From NCBI RefSeq assembly GCF_000988205.1, contig NZ_LAYQ01000001.1:83415-147414 (forward strand): a DNA stretch of 64,000 nucleotides, in the 5' to 3' direction. The notes below the pieces were generated by a model. That model did no database searches, was not told the origin of the DNA, and worked only from the letters and a program-made list of their open reading frames with translations. Below are positions 1-10,481 of the stretch, piece after piece; the stretch's first letter is position 1; every line of letters begins with the position of its first letter. The stretch comes from Corynebacterium minutissimum (GTDB lineage Bacteria > Actinomycetota > Actinomycetes > Mycobacteriales > Mycobacteriaceae). Both the position numbers and the translations under genes were made by a program.

Positions 1-60
1 TGGCTCGACCGCGTGGAATCCCTAGCCAACCCAACCACCACCGAGGAGGACCCGCGATGA
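1..60 (+). CDS. 3' end of an upstream gene (partial)
   Basis: The frame starting at base 1 runs 19 codons, ending ...TTTEEDPR, to a TGA that overlaps the next ATG in an ATGA arrangement. The tight coupling means it belongs to the same operon as the ABC exporter behind it. PadR-type regulators often precede such exporters in Actinobacteria, and a WLDRVE-type ending would suit one, but 19 residues are too few to identify the family. Confidence 0.45.
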   Translation, partial: WLDRVESLANPTTTEEDPR

Positions 61-771
61 CCCCCAACTCCGCGCCCACGACCCAGCACATGCCGTTTCC
101 TCTCGAGCTCGAAAACATTACCTGCGTCTTCGGCAGCGGTGCCCGCCAGGTAACTGCCTTGGATTCCGTGAACTTGCAGCTGCAGCCGGGCGAACTGGTA
201 GCGTCATGGGCCCTTCTGGTTCCGGCAAGTCCACCTTGCTCAACGTCGCGGGCTTGCTGCAGCCGCCAACATCAGGGCGCGTGCTTCTCGACGGCGCCGA
301 CGCTCCCAGCTCTCCAAAGCTAAAGCGGCCATCGCCCGCCGCCGCCACTTGGGACTGGTGTTTCAGCACTTCAACTTGGTCTCCTCCCTCACCGTGGGCG
401 AGAACGTGTCCCTGCCCCTCGAACTGGACGGACTTTCGCCTGCGCAGTGCCGCGAGGCCGCAGAGGAAGCTCTCAGTGAGGTCGGCCTCGACGGCACCAT
501 CGACCGCTTCCCGGAAGAAATCTCCGGCGGCCAGGCCCAGCGCGTGGCCATTGCCCGCGCGCTCATCGGACCGCGCAAGGTGCTGCTTGCGGATGAGCCC
601 ACCGGCGCCCTCGACACCTCGACGGGCGAAGAGATCATGAAGGTCCTGCGCGCGCGTATCGACGCCGGCGCCTCCGGCATTTTGGTTACCCACGAGCCGC
701 GTTTCGCGGGCTGGGCCGACCGTGTCGTCATGGTTCGCGACGGGCGTTTGACCGGCGAGGAGGTGCGTTAG
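57..771 (+). CDS. ABC exporter ATP-binding subunit, MacB/LolD type (two frameshifts)
   Basis: Cytoplasmic ATPase that should power the FtsX-like permease beginning 2 nt downstream. The Walker A motif GPSGSGKST, the Q-loop region LVFQHFNLV, the signature [15 protein letters not shown], Walker [12 protein letters not shown] and the H-loop VTHEP are all present, but they lie in three frames. The N-terminus is read from 57, the Walker A block from about 206, and the rest from about 310 to 771. One base restored near 203 (GCG-GTC) and one near 305 would give a single protein of about 238 residues, the usual length for the family. Both losses are in G/C runs and match the other breaks in this window, so a sequence error is more likely than a dead gene. 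The substrate is unknown. Confidence 0.85.
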
Positions 772-772
772 T

Positions 773-3463
773 ATGTCCGGCATTAATGCCGCCACCCGCC
801 CGACGAGGCGCGACCTGTGGCGCCACCCGTGGCGCACGCTAGCCGCCGTTTTGCTCATCGCGCTGCCAGTGGCACTCGTGATTGGAATGGCGCTCTTTGA
901 TAATTCCTCCGGTCGGCTCTCCGCGGCCTTGAGCTCACCCGAGCGGCAGATCAGCGCCGAGCGCTCGGACATTAGCAACGAAGACGTACCACGCTTGGCT
1001 GCCGAGGTGCTTCCTGAGGGCCTCAGTGTCAGCCCGGTCGCCACTTTTTCTAGCACGTCACTAATCCATAATGGGAAGTCAACCAACTCCTGGGTAGATC
1101 AGTTCGACGCAGAGAATCCGCCGGAGCCAGCACAGGAGGCCGTCGACAAGTTCAATCTTGGCCCCAACCAGGCAGTTCTATCGCGTTCGACCGCGCGCAA
1201 GATCGACGCCTCCGTGGGGGACGTTATCACCGTGCGCACCAACGCCCTCAGCGGTGACCACCAAGCCACAGTCGCGGCCATTGCTCCCGAAAACTATGAT
1301 TTTGTCACCTCCCCCACCCTCAATGAGGCCCTCAGCGACCCTTCTTTTACAACACGCACCACCTGGGCCATCGTGGGTGATACACCGCTGACCGAGGAGG
1401 ATGCCGACCGCGCCCGTGAAGCCGGGCTGGAAATCTGGGCAGCGGAGCTGCGAGATACGGACCGCCCCGATTCTGAGCCGGATTCCTTTGGCGGAATCCT
1501 GAGCAGTATTCTTTTCGTGCTCTTCTTCTTTGGCCTCTACGCCATCGCCGGATTGCTCATCCTTTTCCTTCTCACGCCCGTCTTCACACTGGCTACCGGA
1601 CGCAATACACGCCTGTACGCGCTGATGTCGAGCCAGGGCGCACTACCGCGCCACATCATGTTCGCGGTGATGGCTTATGGCCTACTGATGGGGCTTATCG
1701 GCGCCACCATCGGCGTGGTTGTTGGCCTGGCAGCTTCGTGGGCGTGGTGGGCAGCCCGCTACCCGGACTTTGCCGCACGCCCGCCCTTCCTAGCTATTGG
1801 CCTCGCATGGCTCGTGGCGGTGGCAGGCTGTGTCATTGTCTCCATCGTTCCCGCGTGGTTGGCGCAACGTGGTGCCCTCTCCACTGCAATCCAGGGAGCT
1901 GCTCCCGACCGCCTCTTGCGCTTCCGGCGGTGGATGGCCATCGGCCCTGCATTCCTGCTTCTGCTCGTGTTATTCAGCTTCACCCCCTGGGGACAGTACA
2001 TCCCCACGGTGCTGGCTCTCTTCGGAGTCATCGCGGTTGCCGCGTCTGCCCCTGCCTTGGTCTTCTTGTGCTCCCTGCTGTCGCGCCGCGGCCCCCTCGC
2101 GTTGCGTCTGGCTGGACGCGGCCTGACCCGGCGCAGCATGCATGCCTTGCCGACGTCCATCGCTCTCGTTTCAGTTGCCTTCGTAGCCTCCCTGTTTGGT
2201 GTGGGCATCATGACGGATAGCGCAAAGACCACCGCCGAAGAAAAGCTCGTCATGCCGCCTACTTCTGCGCTGATTGAGGAGGCGACGTTTGAGCAACCAA
2301 CGCAGGTGTCCACGCCGGAAGAACGCGCAGCGGTAGAGGCCATCCTGGAGACCACCACTGCCCGTACCTACCCCTTCTACACTTTCCCCTCGTGGACGAC
2401 GTCCTACAGCCTTCCAGAGGATGGCACTTTTTACGAGCTCACCACCGAGTTTGATTACCAGTGCGAGCAGGTCGATCTCAGCAAGCCGGTTGAGAGGGCA
2501 GTGTTCGTGGATAATCAGGGGCGGCGCACCGATGAGTCCGAAGAGGCTCGCCAGGAGTGCGCCCACGAGTTGATGACATCGTTCCCCTATAACCCGCTGA
2601 TCTATCAAAGCAGGATGGTTCAAACGGATTCTTCCCAGCTCAATCTGTGGCAGTTCGACTCAGAAGAAGATCGACGCGCAGCGGCACAAACGCTGGATGC
2701 TGGCGGCATCGTGCTTCCCCACAGCAGCCACGTCGGCGATAAGACTCATGGCACGGTGACCGTAAAATCCTATAACCGCATTGACAGCCAAGAACCGAGC
2801 GGGGCACAGGACGCGGATCTGCCGGTTGTAGAGGCACTACCCACCGCGGCCCGCGACGTGGTCTTGATTAGCCAGCAGGCAGCAGAAAAGCTGAACATGG
2901 AGCCCTTCTACGTGGGCCAAGCCCTCGCGTTCGACGAGCCACCGAGCGAGTCAGAGCGTGAGGAGCTACAAGACCTGACAGCGAGCGCCTCGCAATCGCA
3001 ATACTCGTTAAGCTTCGCCGTCTCTACTCCCGAGAGCTTCCGCTACTACCTGGGCCTCGGAATGGGGATCGTCTGCCTCATCGTGCTCGCACTCATCATT
3101 GCCAACGCAGCGAGCAGCATGCGCCAGGAAAGCACCGTGCTGCAATCCATCGGCGCCGACCCTTCGCTGATGTCCAAGGTGGCAGCATGGCAGACGTGGA
3201 TGCTGTCTACCGTAAGCATGCTCTTTGGTGTGGTTGCCGGGCATCTCGGCACGTACTTCTTTGCCGATAGCTCAGGATACGTTTTCTCGACGCCGCTCCA
3301 TGGCTTGCGCCCGCAGGACTACTTCACCCCGGATTGGTGGCAATTCCTCGCTGTGCTCGTCGTGCCGCTGTTGGCTGCCGCCCTCGCGGCTGCGATCAAC
3401 CGCAGCGACAAGACGGCCCCACTCACCGCGCGGGATCGCAGCGAATCACGTTCCCTAACTTAA
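773..3463 (+). CDS. FtsX-like ABC transporter permease
   Basis: Membrane subunit of 896 residues paired with the ATPase just upstream (1 nt between stop and start). A first membrane segment lies near residues 26-45 (LAAVLLIALPVALVIGMA), followed by a large extracytoplasmic domain. A cluster of membrane helices occupies about 235-475, a second extracytoplasmic domain follows, and a C-terminal FtsX helix set lies near 760-885. This duplicated FtsX layout is typical of actinobacterial exporters or mechanotransmission complexes for lipids, antimicrobial peptides or surface proteins. Nothing in the sequence fixes the substrate. A strong terminator follows 33 nt after the stop. Confidence 0.88.
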   Translation: MSGINAATRPTRRDLWRHPWRTLAAVLLIALPVALVIGMALFDNSSGRLSAALSSPERQISAERSDISNEDVPRLAAEVLPEGLSVSPVATFSSTSLIHNGKSTNSWVDQFDAENPPEPAQEAVDKFNLGPNQAVLSRSTARKIDASVGDVITVRTNALSGDHQATVAAIAPENYDFVTSPTLNEALSDPSFTTRTTWAIVGDTPLTEEDADRAREAGLEIWAAELRDTDRPDSEPDSFGGILSSILFVLFFFGLYAIAGLLILFLLTPVFTLATGRNTRLYALMSSQGALPRHIMFAVMAYGLLMGLIGATIGVVVGLAASWAWWAARYPDFAARPPFLAIGLAWLVAVAGCVIVSIVPAWLAQRGALSTAIQGAAPDRLLRFRRWMAIGPAFLLLLVLFSFTPWGQYIPTVLALFGVIAVAASAPALVFLCSLLSRRGPLALRLAGRGLTRRSMHALPTSIALVSVAFVASLFGVGIMTDSAKTTAEEKLVMPPTSALIEEATFEQPTQVSTPEERAAVEAILETTTARTYPFYTFPSWTTSYSLPEDGTFYELTTEFDYQCEQVDLSKPVERAVFVDNQGRRTDESEEARQECAHELMTSFPYNPLIYQSRMVQTDSSQLNLWQFDSEEDRRAAAQTLDAGGIVLPHSSHVGDKTHGTVTVKSYNRIDSQEPSGAQDADLPVVEALPTAARDVVLISQQAAEKLNMEPFYVGQALAFDEPPSESEREELQDLTASASQSQYSLSFAVSTPESFRYYLGLGMGIVCLIVLALIIANAASSMRQESTVLQSIGADPSLMSKVAAWQTWMLSTVSMLFGVVAGHLGTYFFADSSGYVFSTPLHGLRPQDYFTPDWWQFLAVLVVPLLAAALAAAINRSDKTAPLTARDRSESRSLT

Positions 3464-3496
3464 AAGCGCTGACCAAGTAGCAGCGCCCACAACCCC

Positions 3497-3540
3497 AGCG
3501 CTCTCGGCTGAAAGATTGGCCGGGAGCGCTGCACTTTTTA
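3497..3540 (+). terminator. Rho-independent terminator after the FtsX permease
   Basis: A 12-bp stem (AGCGCTCTCGGC, 3497-3508, with GCCGGGAGCGCT, 3519-3530, one G-T pair) is followed by GCACTTTTT. It closes the ABC exporter operon. Confidence 0.85.
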
Positions 3541-3863
3541 CCCCCCCAAATCTCACCCCCATTCTTTAAACCTCTACTTTACCCCTGTAACAATTTTCAC
3601 TTCTTTCACATGCGCAACACGCTGGGCTGTTCGATAGTTTTTCGAACAATTCCTGGATTTACCTGCATTTTTAAGCGTTGCGCAGGGTGGTCCCGCGGGA
3701 TAGTTTGTATCTCGTTGCCACACAGCCTCAGCACTCGGTTGCAACCGCACCGGCGTGTCGCGGGCTTTAAGGCGCACTGCGGCTGATACGGCCGCTCCCC
3801 TATTGCTCACAGGCTTCCGCCGCATACCCAGCGGGCCACAGCAGGACTTAAGGACGTGAAGTT
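3541..3863 (+). promoter_or_regulatory. Long leader region of the M23 peptidase gene
   Basis: About 320 nt without a convincing ORF. The first 130 nt are AT-rich and hold the inverted repeat TGTTCGA (3628-3634) / TCGAACA (3642-3648). The last 150 nt are GC-rich with several short complementary stretches, then a start preceded by AAGGACGTGAAGTT. A promoter followed by a structured 5' untranslated region is likely. Actinobacterial cell-wall hydrolase genes are often preceded by c-di-AMP riboswitches, but I could not confirm the conserved core here. Confidence 0.35.
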
Positions 3864-4619
3864 ATGAAGCGCACGCTCAGCGCACTCGCCGCCGTGGCGG
3901 TTAGCACCGCCACCGTGACGACCCCAGCGTTCGCCGCCGAACCGGCAGCAAGCGTGGACGTCTCCGACGGGTCCTCGAAGGACCCGTCCGCTGCCGACGT
4001 CGAAGTCAAGGAAGAATCCAAAGCCGACCTCTTCAAAGCCGTCTCGGGGCTGCTCATCTCGACAGCCGGTGCCCTCAACGGGGCATCCGTCCCAGAGGTC
4101 AACACCACGCAGGACGGCTTCGAAATCGTCCTCGATCCCTCCAGCATTCCTGGTCTCGCCGAGGCCTTCGCCCCGCAGGGCGATCACTCCGGCCTCACCC
4201 CTACTCGCGGCCAGGACGCGGACGGTAACACCGTGGTCTTTCCGACCTCCGGAACTTTCACCTCTGGCTTCGGCCCGCGGTGGGGTTCCTTCCACAACGG
4301 CATCGATGTGGCAAACCCCATTGGCACCCCCATCTACGCTGTCATGGACGGCGAGGTCATTTCCTCCGGCGCTGCCCAGGGCTTTGGCAACTGGATCCGC
4401 ATCCAGCACGACGATGGCACCATCACCGTCTACGGCCACATGCCCAGCGACCAGCTGCTGGTCGACGTCGGCGATCGCGTCGAGGCCGGCGACCAAATCT
4501 CCGTCATCGGCAACGAGGGCCACTCCACCGGCCCGCACCTGCACTTCGAGGTTCACCCGGGCGGCGGCGCAGCCGTCGATCCGGTGGACTGGTTCAGCGA
4601 GCGCGGCATCCTCATCTAA
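3864..4619 (+). CDS. Secreted M23-family peptidoglycan endopeptidase
   Basis: Predicted secreted zinc metallopeptidase of 251 residues that would cut peptidoglycan cross-bridges. The N-terminus is a classic Sec signal ending ATVTTPAFAA. A charged linker follows, then the LytM/M23 domain. The first zinc motif H-x3-D is seen in FHNGIDVANPIG (near residues 143-147), and the second, HLHFEVH, near 224-230. The fold core G-x-G-x-R-W (SGFGPRWG) precedes them. No LysM or other wall-binding domain is visible. The gene stands alone, converging on the helicase gene, whose stop is only 4 nt away. Confidence 0.9.
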   Translation: MKRTLSALAAVAVSTATVTTPAFAAEPAASVDVSDGSSKDPSAADVEVKEESKADLFKAVSGLLISTAGALNGASVPEVNTTQDGFEIVLDPSSIPGLAEAFAPQGDHSGLTPTRGQDADGNTVVFPTSGTFTSGFGPRWGSFHNGIDVANPIGTPIYAVMDGEVISSGAAQGFGNWIRIQHDDGTITVYGHMPSDQLLVDVGDRVEAGDQISVIGNEGHSTGPHLHFEVHPGGGAAVDPVDWFSERGILI

Positions 4620-4623
4620 AGCA

Positions 4624-7164
4624 TCAGAGCTTTTCCATCGGCACTCCGCCGATGAGCATGAGGCGAACCTTGCCCGCTGAACCGAAGTCCACGGTGACCG
4701 TCGCCCGCGCGCCGGTCCCGGAGGCCTCGATGACCGTGCCCAGCCCGTATTTCGCGTGGTTGACGCGGTCCCCCACAACTAAATTGAGATGGTTATTCTT
4801 CGGCATCGACGTTGCCGAGGCCGGCTTGCGCGAGCGCTGCGAAGGGGAAGACGCAGCGCTCCGCGAGCCATAGCCGCCTCCACGGAAGAACCCGCTATCC
4901 GAGCCAAAGGTTCGCCCGTATTGGTAGGAATCATCTCCGCCCCACGCGCCAGACAGCGAGCTGTCTGGTTCTTCACGGCGCCAGTCGATGAGGTCCTCTG
5001 GGACCTCGGCGAGGAAGCGACTGGCCGGGTTCGTCACCGGGTTGCCCCAGGACGAACGAAGAATCGCGCGCGTGAGGTAGAGCTGTTCCCTAGCACGCGT
5101 GATACCCACGTAGGCTAGGCGGCGTTCTTCGCTCAGCTCCTTCGGGTCCCCCAGCGAGCGCATGTGCGGGAACTGTCCATCCTCCCAGCCGGTGAGGAAG
5201 ACGACGGGGAATTCAAGGCCCTTCGCAGTGTGCAGCGTCATCAGCGTGACCACCCCGGATTCGTGGTCCGGAATCTGGTCCGCATCCGCCACGAGCGAGA
5301 CCTTCTCAAGGAACGCCTGAAGCGAGCCCGGCGCGGCTTCACCTTCTGCTAGCTCGGGTGCTTCTTCTGCGTCCGCACCCATGAATGCCATCTCATTGGC
5401 CGCCTCAGAGCTGAACTCGCGGGCCACCGAGACCAACTCGTTGAGGTTGTCTAGGCGTGCCCCATCCTGCGGATCGTTGGAGTTCTCGAGCTCCGCGCGG
5501 TAGCCGGTGGCGTCAAGCAGCGCGTTGAGCAACTCCCCCAAATCCGGCTGGCCAGTCACCTCATTGACCATGCCCGGAAGCTGCGCGCGCACGCCCTCCA
5601 TCATCTCGTTGAATTTGGTTACGGCATTCACTGCCCGCGTGCCGAGTCCGGCTACCTTGCCCTCCGCCGCATCACGGAGAGCAGCACCAAAGCTCACGCC
5701 AAGGTTCTCCGCGTGCAGGGCGATCTGCGCCTGCGCTTTATCACCAATAGCGCGCTTCGGCACGTTAATGATTCGGCGCAGGCTCACGGTGTCATCCGGA
5801 TTATCCATGATGCGCAAGTAGGCCACCATGTCCCGGATCTCGCGACGCTCATAGAAGCGCGTGCCACCGACCACCTTGTACGGGATGCCCGAGCGCACGA
5901 AAATATCCTCCAGCGCGCGGGAGGCATTGTTGGTGCGGTACATCACCGCAATATCGGAATACGCCGTACCTTTATCCGCCAGGGAATCAATCTCCGAGGC
6001 GATATACCGTGCCTCATCGTGCTCATTATCCGCCACGTAGCCGACGATCTGTTCGCCCTGGCCGTGGGCGGTCCACAGGTTCTTCTCGCGGCGGCCCTCA
6101 TTCTTCGCGATGACCGCGTTCGCCGCGTTCAGAATGGTCTGCGTCGAACGGTAGTTTTGCTCCAGCAAAATCGTGTGCGCCTGCGGGTAATCCCGCTCGA
6201 ACTCCTGGATATTCCTGATGGTGGCTCCGCGGAAGGCATAAATCGACTGATCCGAATCACCCACCACGCACAGTTCCGGAGCATCCGGCGGCAGCTCGCC
6301 CCGGCCCACCAAAGCCGAGACCAGTGCATACTGCGCGTGGTTGGTGTCCTGGTATTCGTCGATAAGCACGTGCTTAAAGCGGCGACGATAAAACTCCACC
6401 ACCTGCGGGTGCTGATTAAAGATGCGCACTACTTCCCCGATGAGGTCATCGAAGTCCACCGCGTTCGCCGCGCGCAGGCGGCGCTGATATTCCTCGTACA
6501 CGCTCGCCACGGTGAGCTCGAAAGGATTCTTCGTCCTCTCTGCCTCCGCGCGCGCCTGCTCCGGGGAGATGAGCTCGTTCTTGCGGTTGGAAATCTGATT
6601 AGCCAGAACACGCGCCGAATACTTCTTCAGATCCAGCTGCATGTCCTTCGCAATCATGGTGAGCAGCCGGCGGGCATCATCGCCGTCATATATGGTGAAA
6701 TTCGTGTTCAAGCCAGGCACCAGCTGGGCGTTATTGCGCAAGATGCGAACACAAATGGAGTGAAAAGTGGACACCCACATCCGCTCCGCTACGGGGCCGA
6801 CAAGCTGGCCGACGCGCTCCTTCATCTCCGCGGCTGCCTTGTTGGTAAAGGTAATGGCGAGGATCTGCCAAGGTGCCACCCCGCGCTCCCGCATGAGGTA
6901 CGCAATGCGGCGGGTCAACACGGCAGTCTTGCCCGAGCCCGCGCCGGCCACAATAAGCAGCGGCGAGCCCGAATGCGTCACGGCCTCTTCCTGCTGCGGA
7001 TTTAAGCCCTCGAGCAACGGATCAGAGCCCTGACCGGAAGGGGCGTCGACGTTGCTCTCGGGCGCAGGAAACAGGCCGCCGGCGGAAGAATCGGAAGACG
7101 AACGGGGGACGAAAGGAGATTTGTTATTCATAATGCTCTCCAACCTACTAGCACCACCGGACAT
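4624..7164 (-). CDS. pcrA: ATP-dependent DNA helicase UvrD/PcrA
   Basis: Superfamily 1A 3'-5' helicase of 846 residues for nucleotide excision repair, mismatch repair and removal of replication blocks. Motif I is AGAGSGKT, motif II VLIDEYQDTN, motif III VGDSDQSIYAFRGA, motif IV LEQNYRST, motif V LMTLHTAKGLEFPVVFL and motif VI EERRLAYVGITRA. The C-terminal tail ends in a short SH3-like segment (VGDRVNHAKYGLGTV), as in PcrA. Two starts are possible. The ATG at 7164 follows GAGGGGCA. The ATG at 7131 has the better-spaced TTGGAGAG and gives MNNKSPFV, so it is the likelier start. Confidence 0.95.
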   Translation of the reverse strand: MSGGASRLESIMNNKSPFVPRSSSDSSAGGLFPAPESNVDAPSGQGSDPLLEGLNPQQEEAVTHSGSPLLIVAGAGSGKTAVLTRRIAYLMRERGVAPWQILAITFTNKAAAEMKERVGQLVGPVAERMWVSTFHSICVRILRNNAQLVPGLNTNFTIYDGDDARRLLTMIAKDMQLDLKKYSARVLANQISNRKNELISPEQARAEAERTKNPFELTVASVYEEYQRRLRAANAVDFDDLIGEVVRIFNQHPQVVEFYRRRFKHVLIDEYQDTNHAQYALVSALVGRGELPPDAPELCVVGDSDQSIYAFRGATIRNIQEFERDYPQAHTILLEQNYRSTQTILNAANAVIAKNEGRREKNLWTAHGQGEQIVGYVADNEHDEARYIASEIDSLADKGTAYSDIAVMYRTNNASRALEDIFVRSGIPYKVVGGTRFYERREIRDMVAYLRIMDNPDDTVSLRRIINVPKRAIGDKAQAQIALHAENLGVSFGAALRDAAEGKVAGLGTRAVNAVTKFNEMMEGVRAQLPGMVNEVTGQPDLGELLNALLDATGYRAELENSNDPQDGARLDNLNELVSVAREFSSEAANEMAFMGADAEEAPELAEGEAAPGSLQAFLEKVSLVADADQIPDHESGVVTLMTLHTAKGLEFPVVFLTGWEDGQFPHMRSLGDPKELSEERRLAYVGITRAREQLYLTRAILRSSWGNPVTNPASRFLAEVPEDLIDWRREEPDSSLSGAWGGDDSYQYGRTFGSDSGFFRGGGYGSRSAASSPSQRSRKPASATSMPKNNHLNLVVGDRVNHAKYGLGTVIEASGTGARATVTVDFGSAGKVRLMLIGGVPMEKL

Positions 7165-7308
7165 TGCCCCTCACCGCACTTCTGGTCGGCGTGAAAGCTG
7201 GTAATTCCCCTTTTCTCCCGGCATGGTGGCACAATCTGATGTCATGAGCTCTTCACATCCTGGCAACGCAGACTCTGGCTTGAGCCTGAGCACCAAGACC
7301 CCAACGTC

Positions 7309-7605
7309 GTGGACAATGGGCTCGACATTCGCATGCCGTCGGGCACCGATGACCCGCTGAGTGATGCCGAGATTCAGCGCTACCGCGAAGAGATCAACCG
7401 CCTCGACCGCGTTATTCTCGACGCTATCAAGCGCCGCACCGACATTTCGCGCACCATTGGTAAGACGCGAATGAGCTCAGGCGGCACCCGTTTGGTGCAT
7501 ACCCGCGAAATCGCGATCCTCAATGAGTTCCGCGACGAGCTCGGGGAGGAAGGCCCCGCCATCGCCTCCGCCCTCCTGCGCTTAGGGCGCGGCAAGCTCG
7601 GCTGA
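7309..7605 (+). CDS. csm: Chorismate mutase, AroQ type
   Basis: Converts chorismate to prephenate, the committed step toward phenylalanine and tyrosine. This is the small all-helical AroQ fold, with conserved residues in EINRLDRVILDAIKRRTDISRTIGKTR and the C-terminal EEGPAIASALLRLGRGKLG. In the given frame the only start is GTG 7309, which gives 98 residues. A leaderless-looking ATG at 7244, with a CACAAT -10 element just upstream, opens a different frame (MSSSHPGNADSGLSLSTKTP). That frame would run straight into this one if the CCCC at 7299-7302 were CCCCC. The natural protein may therefore be about 20 residues longer. Confidence 0.88.
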   Translation: MDNGLDIRMPSGTDDPLSDAEIQRYREEINRLDRVILDAIKRRTDISRTIGKTRMSSGGTRLVHTREIAILNEFRDELGEEGPAIASALLRLGRGKLG

Positions 7606-7672
7606 TCAAACGCCGCACGGACCAGTCCCCAGCACTCGCGCCCTTAAACATGCGGTGGGTTAGGCTCGCGCC

Positions 7673-8575
7673 ATGCGCTTTTCCTCTCGCCTGGCTGCGA
7701 TTCTCGCCGCGGCCACCGCTGCGTCCGTGTTATCCGCCTGCAGCACCTCTTCTTCCGCTGAGACCACCATTTCCACCACGACGCTCGATCTTCCCGCCGT
7801 CAGCGACTCCGACCGCAGGCAGGGTTCCGCAGCATCCGGAACAACGCAAGGCTTCGAGGAGCCCCTCGACGGCGATGCGCTCTGGGATAACACCACCGAA
7901 ATCCCTCAAGCGGAGCGACCGGAGCCCCGACGTAACCTGATAGCTCCTGAAGCTGCCGATTACTTCATGAGCCTGGGGGTGTTGACGCCGGGTGCGCCCA
8001 TCTACAACGGCACAAACGGTGGCCGGTGCTCCACCGGTCATTTCGCTGGCGATGGGCAGCGCCTCTTTATCCTCACCGCCGGGCACTGCGGGGACACGGG
8101 CGACACCTTCTATTATGAGGATCAATCCGGCAGTACGGTAGAGATAGGCCAGATGGTGAAGAAGGCCCGCAACACCAACACCGATAGCATCAACTCGGCC
8201 GACATTGCACTGATCGAAGTGTCCAACCCAGCCGCCGAAGTATCTACCGCACCGGCCTTCAATGCGCCTTTGGCCGGTTGGATGAGCCTCGAGGATGTCA
8301 CGCACAAGAAGCCCACGATGTGTTTTGCCGGTTCCGCGGGAGGCGCTGCCTGCGACGATTTCATTGACCGCTTCGAAAACCAAGGACTCTTCACCTTTGG
8401 CAGCGAGAGCGTACCCGGAGATAGCGGCGGTCCTGTCTACGCTTCCATCGACGGCAAACTGTACGCGGTAGGTGTCTTGTCCTTTGGCAACTACGATGAT
8501 TACACCGGCCCCGAAACTGGTGCCATGGAGATCGGAAACACGATGGAGCAATTCAACCTGAAGCTCTACTCCTAG
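7673..8575 (+). CDS. Trypsin-like serine protease, putative lipoprotein
   Basis: Exported S1-type protease of 300 residues. The N-terminus has a basic start, a hydrophobic stretch and the lipobox VLSAC at about residues 20-24, so it is probably anchored to the membrane by a lipid. The catalytic triad is visible as TAGHC (His, near 124-128), DIALIEV (Asp, near 178) and GDSGGPV (Ser, near 249-255). A disulfide near the His loop (GGRCSTGHF...AGHCG) fits the family. The Ser-rich and Thr-rich 40 residues after the lipobox are a likely spacer. The target protein is unknown. Confidence 0.85.
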   Translation: MRFSSRLAAILAAATAASVLSACSTSSSAETTISTTTLDLPAVSDSDRRQGSAASGTTQGFEEPLDGDALWDNTTEIPQAERPEPRRNLIAPEAADYFMSLGVLTPGAPIYNGTNGGRCSTGHFAGDGQRLFILTAGHCGDTGDTFYYEDQSGSTVEIGQMVKKARNTNTDSINSADIALIEVSNPAAEVSTAPAFNAPLAGWMSLEDVTHKKPTMCFAGSAGGAACDDFIDRFENQGLFTFGSESVPGDSGGPVYASIDGKLYAVGVLSFGNYDDYTGPETGAMEIGNTMEQFNLKLYS

Positions 8576-8676
8576 CTCAACGCAGTACGGTCTTCTGCCT
8601 CGGCAGCGAAGGGATTTCTGGACTACGGTGGACACAGTAAGTTTCATGTCTGCTACCTGCCAGAAAGGCTTTTGCA

Positions 8677-10309
<1,633 letters not shown>

Positions 10310-10327
10310 GCACTGCTTGGCGACGTC

Positions 10328-10362
10328 CCCCCGGCCGAACGGTCGGGGGTTCACCCGTTTTT
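10328..10362 (+). terminator. Rho-independent terminator after pgi
   Basis: The stem CCCCCGGCC (10328-10336) / GGTCGGGGG (10341-10349) has a 4-nt loop, one G-T pair, and TCACCCGTTTTT behind it. Confidence 0.8.
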
Positions 10363-10400
10363 GACGCGCAATCGACGTGCGGGATCGCCAACGCCGCGGA

Positions 10401-10481
10401 GGCCCTGTGGGCGCCCACGTGAGGATTTACCTATCGGGCGGCCCCTGTGGGCTCGCCCGCGTGGCGATTTACCCGCCGGGC
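10401..10481. repeat. Two imperfect tandem copies of a ~40-bp GC-rich unit
   Basis: Copy one is 10401-10439 and copy two 10441-10481. Both follow the pattern CCTGTGGG, C-rich block, GTG, then GATTTACC, ending in CGGGC. They lie between the pgi terminator and the end of the HNH gene and overlap its last few codons. No function is evident. Confidence 0.55.

Noticed and set aside
3628..3648. Possible LexA (SOS) box
   Set aside because: The half sites are TGTTCGA then TCGAACA, the reverse of the actinobacterial order TCGAAC...GTTCGA, and the gene behind is a cell-wall hydrolase.
7244..7342. Separate small gene starting at ATG 7244
   Set aside because: The 32-codon frame ends inside csm and its first 20 residues join naturally to the csm frame if one C is restored, so it is more likely the real csm N-terminus.
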